Assembly: GCA_009778915.1 (NCBI GenBank)
Contig: WRFH01000003.1
Span: forward strand, 62,001-126,000
DNA: 64,000 bases
From: Elusimicrobiota bacterium
GTDB lineage: Bacteria; Elusimicrobiota; Elusimicrobia; Elusimicrobiales; Elusimicrobiaceae
Direction of reading: 5' to 3'
Position 1 is the first letter of the stretch, and every line of letters starts with the position of its first letter. The notes beneath the pieces are model-generated. The model saw only the letters and a list, made by a program, of their open reading frames with translations, did not search any database and was not told the DNA's origin. Both the position numbers and the translations under genes were made by a program. This document shows, one piece after another, positions 58,526-64,000 of this stretch.

Positions 58526-59740
58526 ATGCAAATACCTTTAGAGTTCATAAAAAAAATCCCGAAGACGGATTTACATCTGCATTTAGACGGCTCGCTGCGC
58601 ATATCAACGTTAATAGACCTTGCAAAAAAAGACAATATTCCGTTGCCCGCTTACACCGAAGAAGGCCTCCGCAAAAAAGTTTTTAAATCAAAATATTCTA
58701 GCCTTGCCGAATATCTTAAAGCGTTTAATTACACAACTCTCGTCATGCAAGGCAGGCAAAATATTGAACGCATATCTTATGAGCTGGCGCAGGACAATAT
58801 TAACGAAGGCGTGCGCTATATCGAAGTGCGTTTTGCCCCGCAGCTGCATACCGCGCCCGGCCTGGGCAGCGAGGACGCGCTGCGCGCCGTTTCAAAAGGC
58901 CTTAAAAAAGCGGCGGACGAATTTAATAAAACCGCCGCGGTAAAAAACGGCGGAGATATTCCGTTTTACTTCGGCATAATAGCCTGCGCGATGAGAAATT
59001 TTAACGAAAATATGTCGCCGTATTACCGCAGGCTAATCAATGTTTTATCCCACGCGGAAAAACCCGAGATTTTTTCCGCCGCGTCAATGGAACTTGCGCG
59101 GACTATAGTCAAACTTACGGCGGAAGAAAACCTGCCGATAGTCGGTTTTGATTTGGCCGGGCAGGAAGAGGGTTTTCCTGCGGAAGACCACAAAAAAGCC
59201 TACCAGCTTGTCCATGAAAATTTTATAAGAAAAACCGTCCACGCCGGGGAGGCTTACGGCCCTGAATCAATTTTTCAGGCAATTACCGACTGCCACGCCA
59301 ACCGCATAGGCCACGGCACATTTTTGTTCGCCGAAAATATGATAAAGGACAAAAGTATAAAAAACAAAAAGAAATACATAGAAGATTTGGCGTCTTACAT
59401 AGCGAGCGAACGTATCGGCGTGGAAGTGTGTCTTACAAGCAATCTTCAGACAAACCCTAAAATAAAATCCATCAAAAACCACCCGGTTAAAGAAATGATA
59501 CGGCGCGGCCTTTCCGTCAGTCTGTGCACGGACAATCGTCTGGTATCGGACACAAATATAACAAAAGAATTAAAACTGCTGGTTGACAACATAGAACTTT
59601 CGCCCGCCGATTTCAGAAATATAGTAATAGCCGGTTTCAAAGGCTCATTTTTCCCCGGCAGTTACAACGAAAGACGCAAGTTTATAAAAAGCGCGGTGCA
59701 ACGTTATCTGGCGCTGGAAAAAGAATTCGGAGTGAATTAA
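58526..59740 (+). CDS. add: adenosine deaminase
   Basis: 404-residue amidohydrolase-fold enzyme converting adenosine to inosine. Metal and catalytic residues: KTDLHLHLDGSLR at residues 12-24, VHAGEAYGPESI (His and Glu), NRIGHGT and SLCTDNRLVSDT (the catalytic Asp). An insertion around residues 125-160 makes it longer than the 330-350 residues of typical bacterial forms, so adenine deaminase or another purine deaminase remains possible. A terminator overlaps its end. Confidence 0.88.
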   Translation: MQIPLEFIKKIPKTDLHLHLDGSLRISTLIDLAKKDNIPLPAYTEEGLRKKVFKSKYSSLAEYLKAFNYTTLVMQGRQNIERISYELAQDNINEGVRYIEVRFAPQLHTAPGLGSEDALRAVSKGLKKAADEFNKTAAVKNGGDIPFYFGIIACAMRNFNENMSPYYRRLINVLSHAEKPEIFSAASMELARTIVKLTAEENLPIVGFDLAGQEEGFPAEDHKKAYQLVHENFIRKTVHAGEAYGPESIFQAITDCHANRIGHGTFLFAENMIKDKSIKNKKKYIEDLASYIASERIGVEVCLTSNLQTNPKIKSIKNHPVKEMIRRGLSVSLCTDNRLVSDTNITKELKLLVDNIELSPADFRNIVIAGFKGSFFPGSYNERRKFIKSAVQRYLALEKEFGVN

Positions 59741-59767
59741 AAAAACCGGGCTTAGCCCGGTTTTTTA
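59741..59767. terminator. bidirectional terminator between adenosine deaminase and ClC genes
   Basis: AACCGGGC-TTA-GCCCGGTT with an A-run before and a T-run after. Its last bases are part of the ClC stop region. Confidence 0.9.
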
Positions 59768-61213
59768 TTTGTCTTCGTCTTTGAAATTCGGGAATAAATG
59801 TTTAAACATTTTAAACAGCGTCTTCTTTTCTTTTTCTTCCTGCAAAATTTTATCAACTTTGGCGTTCATTGTCCGGCGGCGGACCATTTCTTCCCTCGCG
59901 GGATTCGGGATAAGATGTCTGGCAAGTTTCATAAAAGACGCCCGCCTGCGCGGCATTTTTTTGGGCGTCTGCTGCGCGCCGGGGTTTACGTCGCAGTCTT
60001 TGTCATAAGATACTTTTTGTTTGTGGAAAACGCTTCTCTGACCGGTCATTAAAAAACTTATAACGCAGCATACCGTCGCGTACGGCGCTACCGCCGGGCC
60101 GAATAATTCTATCGCCATAATGCTTGCCGCAAGCGGCGCGTTAGTGCTGCCGGCCAAAACTGACACCACGCCGAGCGCGGCCAGCGTCTTAGCGTCCACT
60201 CCCAAAAAGCCGGAAAGCACGGCGCCCGCCTGCGAACCTATAAAAAATATAGGCGTTACAATGCCGCCAACGCCGCCGGCGGAGAAAGTGATTGCCGTCG
60301 TAATCATTTTAAAAAGCGCGCCCAGCGGGTGGCTGACGTCCGCGCCGGTCAAAACGCCGTTCGTCGTATCCATGCCCAGACCGAGATATTCCGGCGAGAG
60401 CAGCAGCCCTATCAGCACCAAAATAAAACCACCCAGAAACGCCCGCCAAAAATTAGAAGTTTTAAAAGCGATAAACCTGAAAACCACGCGGAAAAATTTC
60501 ATCAGTTCAATAAATAAAATCGACATCAGCCCGAAAAACACGCCGGCGACAAGCACCTTTATAAAAAACCCTTCGGTAAACACGGGTATGACCTGAATTG
60601 GGTGGTAAATATATTTTACGCCTAGCATGTTTGTAACTTGGTACGCCGTAATGCCGGCGACGAGCGCCGGAAACATAACCTCATAAAAAATGTAACCCAC
60701 CCACAAAATTTCCAGCCCGAATATCGCGCCGGAAACCGGCACGCCGAACACGCCCGCAAAACCCGCGCTTACGCCGCAAATCATAAGTTTGCGCCTGTCC
60801 TCCGGCGACAAATTGAACATATCGGAAAACGCGGAGGCAATACCGGCGCCGACGTCCGCGCAAGGCGCCTCTTTACCGGCGGAGCCGCCGCCCGCTATGG
60901 TAATTATCGGCAGGACAAAAGCTTTTAACGTTGATATTAAAGTTATGGGGCGGTAAGTATTAATTTTATTTATCGCGGCGTCGGTGGAAAAATCAGTATG
61001 CGTTTTTGCCGCGCGGCGCGCCAAAAGAGAAACAACCCACAAAACCAAAGGCAGCGCGGTGAAATAAAGCGGAAACTTGTTTGTCGCGGTGACGGACGCG
61101 TCCAGCAGCGCCAGAAACGCGGAAACGGCAACGCCGACGATTATGCCTATTAAAGTAGCCAGTACAAACCACTTTAGAATATTTAAAAACGGGCCCTGCC
61201 GGAGTTTTAACAT
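59765..61213 (-). CDS. ClC-family chloride channel/transporter
   Basis: 482-residue membrane protein of the ClC fold with about ten or more membrane segments. The gating segment reads GGGSAGKEAPCADVGAGIAS, keeping the gate Glu but with Ala where GREGP has Gly, and the GxFxP element appears as GGIVTPIFFIG. The N-terminal selectivity motif GSGIP is not present; the aligned region reads FSTDAAINKINTY. Ion choice may therefore differ from the standard Cl- type. The charged C-terminal tail has no CBS domains. Its start is at 61213, divergent from the radical SAM gene. Confidence 0.88.
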   Translation of the reverse strand: MLKLRQGPFLNILKWFVLATLIGIIVGVAVSAFLALLDASVTATNKFPLYFTALPLVLWVVSLLARRAAKTHTDFSTDAAINKINTYRPITLISTLKAFVLPIITIAGGGSAGKEAPCADVGAGIASAFSDMFNLSPEDRRKLMICGVSAGFAGVFGVPVSGAIFGLEILWVGYIFYEVMFPALVAGITAYQVTNMLGVKYIYHPIQVIPVFTEGFFIKVLVAGVFFGLMSILFIELMKFFRVVFRFIAFKTSNFWRAFLGGFILVLIGLLLSPEYLGLGMDTTNGVLTGADVSHPLGALFKMITTAITFSAGGVGGIVTPIFFIGSQAGAVLSGFLGVDAKTLAALGVVSVLAGSTNAPLAASIMAIELFGPAVAPYATVCCVISFLMTGQRSVFHKQKVSYDKDCDVNPGAQQTPKKMPRRRASFMKLARHLIPNPAREEMVRRRTMNAKVDKILQEEKEKKTLFKMFKHLFPNFKDEDK

Positions 61214-61274
61214 ATTTCTATCTTATCAAATTAGGATAATCCTTACGCGCGTACGTATAAGTTATAATATAAGT

Positions 61275-61898
61275 ATGGAAAATCAAATTGTTTACAGATT
61301 CAAAAATTCCCTTTATATAAACCTGACAAACAGGTGCCCGAACCTGTGCTCGTTCTGCATAAAAACAAAATGGAATATGGATTTTGACAAATATAACCTG
61401 AACCTGCAGGGCAAAGAACCGTCCGCCCGCGAAGTGCTGGACGCGCTTTACTCCGAAATGAAAAAAGCCCCCGCCGAACAGATTGTCTTCTGCGGCTACG
61501 GGGAGCCTACCCTGCGCTTGCCCGTCATGCTGGAAATCTGCGACGACCTTAAAAAAAATAAATATCCGGGCGCAATACGTCTGAACACAGTCGGCCTCAG
61601 CAATATGATTTGGAAAAAAAATATTGTTCCGCAACTTAAAGGCCGCATAGACCAGATTTATATCAGTTTAAACTCGCATATCCCGGCGCAGTGGGCCAAG
61701 CTTGTGCGCCCGGCCGCCGGCTATGAAAACGGATACGAAAGCGTCGTGCAGTTTATCAAAGAAAGTATCGGCAATTTTGACAAAGTGGTGGTTTCCACCG
61801 TCGGCAACATAGGCGTGGACACCGCGGCTATGAAAAAATTTGTAGAAAACCTGGGCGCGGAGTTTTACGTCAGGGAATTTTTAGATAAAAATGAGTGA
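61275..61898 (+). CDS. TatD-associated-type radical SAM protein
   Basis: 207-residue small radical SAM protein. The cluster motif CPNLCSFC (Cys21, Cys25, Cys28) stands in INLTNRCPNLCSFCIKTKW, followed by IVFCGYGEPTLRL (the SAM-binding GGE-like motif) and IDQIYISLNSHIPAQWAKLVRP. This layout is typical of the radical SAM proteins often encoded with or fused to TatD nucleases. No tatD is adjacent. The start is ATG 61275; the frame is open upstream but runs antisense through the ClC gene and its promoter, so it is not used. It overlaps the next gene by eight bases. Confidence 0.85.
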   Translation: MENQIVYRFKNSLYINLTNRCPNLCSFCIKTKWNMDFDKYNLNLQGKEPSAREVLDALYSEMKKAPAEQIVFCGYGEPTLRLPVMLEICDDLKKNKYPGAIRLNTVGLSNMIWKKNIVPQLKGRIDQIYISLNSHIPAQWAKLVRPAAGYENGYESVVQFIKESIGNFDKVVVSTVGNIGVDTAAMKKFVENLGAEFYVREFLDKNE

Positions 61899-62334
61899 AC
61901 AAAAAGAAGAAACAAATCCCGTTTCCATGATTTTGGCGCTGATTATTCTGGCGGCGTGCCTCGTCGTGCTTTTTAACGCCGGCAAAGATTATTATGAAAC
62001 TGTTAATTTAAAACCAGGCCCGCCGGCGGCTGTGCCGCAGCCGCAAAAACCGCAGTCTCCCACGCCTTATGACACAGAGATAAAATTCAGAAAATTTTTT
62101 ATAACCGCGCCGGGCGCAAAGCAGGTTGAACTGGCGGCTGATTTTAATAACTGGGGCGCCGCGCCGATAGTTTTAACGCCGTATACAAAAGGATATTTTG
62201 ACACCTCCGTCGCGCTGGCAGCCGGCGAATATAAATATGTTTTTCTGGTGGACGGCAAAGAAACGCTGGACCCGATTAATCAGGATATCGCCGATTTCAA
62301 CGGAAGAAAAGTCTGCGTAAAAACGGTTAAATGA
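61891..62334 (+). CDS. membrane-anchored CBM48/AMPK-type glycogen-binding domain protein
   Basis: 147 residues: one membrane helix (about 10-29), a Pro-rich linker (about 43-58) and a C-terminal E-set domain with VELAADFNNWGAAPIVL...YFDTSVALAAGEYKYVFLVDGKETLDP, the signature of carbohydrate-binding module 48 and the AMPK beta subunit. Such domains bind alpha-glucans. A stand-alone, membrane-tethered form is unusual and would place a glucan at the membrane; this is inferred. It is translationally coupled on both sides, with the radical SAM and tsaE genes. Confidence 0.8.
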   Translation: MSEQKEETNPVSMILALIILAACLVVLFNAGKDYYETVNLKPGPPAAVPQPQKPQSPTPYDTEIKFRKFFITAPGAKQVELAADFNNWGAAPIVLTPYTKGYFDTSVALAAGEYKYVFLVDGKETLDPINQDIADFNGRKVCVKTVK

Positions 62335-62804
62335 TGAACAATTATATTTCAAATTCTCCGTCGGACACGAAAAATCTGGCGGTAGCGGTTGCAAAACTGC
62401 TACGCGGCGGCGAAATTATTTTTCTGAGCGGCCCCATCGGCGCTGGCAAAACTGTTTTTGTCAAAGCTCTGGCAAAAGAAATGGGACTGAAAGGCAGCCC
62501 GGTAAGCGCCACTTTCAGCATAATTAAAGAATATAAAAGCAAAACAAAAAAATTATTCCACGTTGATTTGTTCCGTCTGGAAGAAAGGGAAATGTTTAAC
62601 CTGGGCTTTGAAGAAATGCTGGCCGACGAGAACGCGGTTATAGCCGCAGAATGGCCGGCGCCGCTTGAAAACCTAATCAATTCCCCCCGCCTGGAAATGG
62701 ATTTTATTTTGCAGGGCGGCGACAAGCGCGAAATAGTTTTGAAAGCGCGCGGTGAAAGCGCGGAAAAATTACTTAAAAATCTGACGGAGGCTTTAAATGG
62801 CTGA
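62331..62804 (+). CDS. tsaE: tRNA threonylcarbamoyladenosine biosynthesis ATPase TsaE
   Basis: 157-residue P-loop ATPase needed with TsaB and TsaD for t6A37 in tRNAs. FLSGPIGAGKTVFVKALAKEMG (Walker A near residue 35), SATFSIIKEYK, FHVDLFRLEE and VIAAEWPAPLENL are family motifs. The start is one of two adjacent ATGs. It overlaps tsaB by eight bases; tsaE-tsaB-rimI is a common gene order. Confidence 0.95.
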   Translation: MMNNYISNSPSDTKNLAVAVAKLLRGGEIIFLSGPIGAGKTVFVKALAKEMGLKGSPVSATFSIIKEYKSKTKKLFHVDLFRLEEREMFNLGFEEMLADENAVIAAEWPAPLENLINSPRLEMDFILQGGDKREIVLKARGESAEKLLKNLTEALNG

Positions 62805-63477
62805 AGAAATTATTTTGGCTTTGGACACGACTTCTTCCCCGCTGCTTGCCGCCGTCAGCCGCGCCGGAAAAACGGCGGGCGTTAAAAAGAGCGGAATTAA
62901 GCAGGAAGAATTTTTATTTCCTTCCATCAAAAAAGCGCTGGCGAAAACCGGAGCGGATTTAAAAGACGTCACAAAAGTTTTTTTCATCAAAGGCCCGGGC
63001 CGGTTTACTGGAATAAGAATAGGAATGACGACGGCCACCATGCTCCGCAGCTTAAACAACGCGGAGGCCGCCAGCGCGACGATGTTTGAAGTTCTGCGCC
63101 GCGGCGCCGAAAAATCAAGAGAATATAAAACCTGGCTGGCCAAAAATCCCGACGGTAAAATAGCCGTTGTCCTGCACGCGTTCCGGGAGGAATATTTTTT
63201 GCAGATTTTCGGCCTCACCGAGCCTATGTGGATGACCAAAGAAGATTTGTTTAAATATCTCTCCGGCGTAAAAACGCCGCTTTTTATTATAGGATTTGAC
63301 AGGGACAGAACGCCGCTTAACGAACTTTTTAAAAATTTTAACTACACGCTCGGCAGCCAAAAATTTTCCCGAGTGACTCCCGCGTTGCTCATAGAAATAG
63401 CAAAAATAAAAAGTTTTGAACCCGGCACCCTTGAACCGCTTTATTTAAAACCCGCGCGTTTTGAGCTTGGCAAATGA
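62797..63477 (+). CDS. tsaB: t6A biosynthesis protein TsaB
   Basis: 226-residue inactive ASKHA-fold partner of TsaD. It opens ILALDTTSSPLLAAVS and has FFIKGPGRFTGIRIGMTTATML, the family signature (consensus GPGSFTGLRIG). The length is usual. TsaD itself is not in the window. It overlaps rimI by four bases. Confidence 0.93.
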   Translation: MAEEIILALDTTSSPLLAAVSRAGKTAGVKKSGIKQEEFLFPSIKKALAKTGADLKDVTKVFFIKGPGRFTGIRIGMTTATMLRSLNNAEAASATMFEVLRRGAEKSREYKTWLAKNPDGKIAVVLHAFREEYFLQIFGLTEPMWMTKEDLFKYLSGVKTPLFIIGFDRDRTPLNELFKNFNYTLGSQKFSRVTPALLIEIAKIKSFEPGTLEPLYLKPARFELGK

Positions 63478-63902
63478 TAAGACATGCGGCGGCGCCGGAC
63501 CTCACGCAAATTGCCGACGTGGAAAGCGGCCAGCCGTACAGCGCGCGCTGGGGTTACGAGGGTTTAAAAAAAGAACTGGAAAATAAATTTGCTTTAACGC
63601 TGGTTTATGAGGAAGGCGGTAAAATTTTGGGTTTTATATCGGCGCGCGGAGTGGCGCCGGACTGTGAACTTTTAAATTTCGCCGTCGATAAAAATTTTAC
63701 CCGCTGCGGAATCGGCCAGAAACTGCTGGCCGCGTTAAAAGAAAATCTGTCCAACGCGGGCTTTAAAAAAATCACGCTTGAAGTAAACGAAAACAACGCT
63801 CCTGCGCTGGCTCTTTACAAAAAAAACGGGTTTAACATTATTTCCAAAAGAAAAGGGTTTTATAACGGCGAAGACGCTCTGTTGATGGAAAATATTTTAT
63901 GA
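63474..63902 (+). CDS. rimI: GNAT N-acetyltransferase RimI-like
   Basis: 142-residue N-acetyltransferase likely to modify the N-terminus of ribosomal protein S18 or other substrates. The acetyl-CoA site NFTRCGIGQKLLAALKE (Q/RxxGxG/A type) and LEVNENNAPALALYKKNGFNIISKRKGFY are typical of RimI. It follows tsaB by overlap, as in many genomes. Its stop overlaps the start of the next gene (ATGA). Confidence 0.9.
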   Translation: MIRHAAAPDLTQIADVESGQPYSARWGYEGLKKELENKFALTLVYEEGGKILGFISARGVAPDCELLNFAVDKNFTRCGIGQKLLAALKENLSNAGFKKITLEVNENNAPALALYKKNGFNIISKRKGFYNGEDALLMENIL

Positions 63903-64000
63903 AAAAATATATTTTAATTTTAGCTATGCTGCTGCCAGTTGCCGCCGCCGCGCAGGACAAAGAGCCGGGTAAAGATTTTTACCAGAATTTTATAAACGCC
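63899..64000 (+). CDS. start of a secreted protein (cut by the window end)
   Basis: The first 34 codons read MKKYILILAMLLPVAAAAQDKEPG..., a signal peptide with an Ala-x-Ala-type cleavage site, then a charged mature start. The ATG overlaps the rimI stop, so it belongs to the tsaE-tsaB-rimI operon. No function can be given from so short a part. Confidence 0.75.
   Translation, partial: MKKYILILAMLLPVAAAAQDKEPGKDFYQNFINA

Noticed and set aside
61077-61274. Upstream extension of the radical SAM protein
   Set aside because: The frame is open, but it runs antisense to the ClC gene and through the likely promoter; the family begins at ATG 61275 just before the Cys motif.

Overview
The window looks like a chromosome segment of a Gram-negative, diderm, non-spore-forming bacterium. 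The best guess is the phylum Elusimicrobiota, from a host gut or similar anaerobic habitat. This rests on four scattered single-gene type IV pilin-like proteins with the prepilin core GFTLIELLVVV, a Chlamydia Pmp-like autotransporter with an outer-membrane barrel, an AsmA-family protein, several lipoproteins, a hydrogenase maturation set (hypC-D-E-F) and dense operons with overlapping start and stop codons. The placement is an inference and no 16S rRNA gene is present to test it.

Layout. 1-3.5 kb (minus): the start of a P2-type cation ATPase, an alpha/beta hydrolase and a lipoprotein. 3.6-6.5 kb (plus): an Endonuclease Q-UvrD helicase fusion ending in a sliding-clamp motif. 6.5-12.1 kb (minus): a 1862-residue autotransporter. 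12.2-18.3 kb: tRNA-Ser(GGA) with a 64-bp palindrome at its 3' end, a methyltransferase, an ECF-S-like membrane protein, an AlkD-type glycosylase, a DMT exporter and valS. 18.3-20.4 kb: a TlpA-like lipoprotein and the first Cys-rich pilin-like protein. 20.4-29.5 kb (minus): a six-gene operon, addB-addA-ybaB-CoA-binding protein-aldo/keto reductase-SPL-like radical SAM enzyme. 29.5-35.4 kb: sixA, uppP, a minor pilin, rmuC, coaX, an SGNH hydrolase and the second Cys-rich pilin. 35.5-38.0 kb: tRNA-Leu(GAG) with a 198-bp inverted repeat, a CNNM-CBS-EIIA fusion and a fourth pilin. 38.1-43.3 kb (minus): MBL hydrolase-hypC-hypD-hypE-hypF. 43.3-49.4 kb (plus): ridA, malQ, a ChaN/TraB-like secreted protein, hisS and aspS. 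49.5-54.7 kb: two paralogous secreted proteins of unknown family, an AsmA protein and a second ChaN-like secreted protein. 55.2-59.7 kb (plus): a YacL-type PIN/TRAM protein, ispF, a lipoprotein, cysS and adenosine deaminase. 59.8-64 kb: a ClC transporter (minus), then radical SAM, CBM48-like, tsaE, tsaB, rimI and the start of a secreted protein.

Themes. Much of the window is housekeeping: four aminoacyl-tRNA synthetases, part of the tRNA t6A pathway, CoA and isoprenoid steps. Genome maintenance is well represented (AddAB, EndoQ-helicase, AlkD-like, SPL-like, RmuC). The distinctive part is the cell surface: two pilin-like proteins carrying 9-10 tandem Cys-rich modules on near-identical pilin heads, with a shared 5' leader; the Pmp-like autotransporter; and several secreted proteins of unknown function, some preceded by related inverted repeats. 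The most novel candidates are the Cys-rich pilin pair, the EndoQ-helicase-clamp fusion, the CNNM-CBS-EIIA fusion and the two large palindromes next to tRNA genes.
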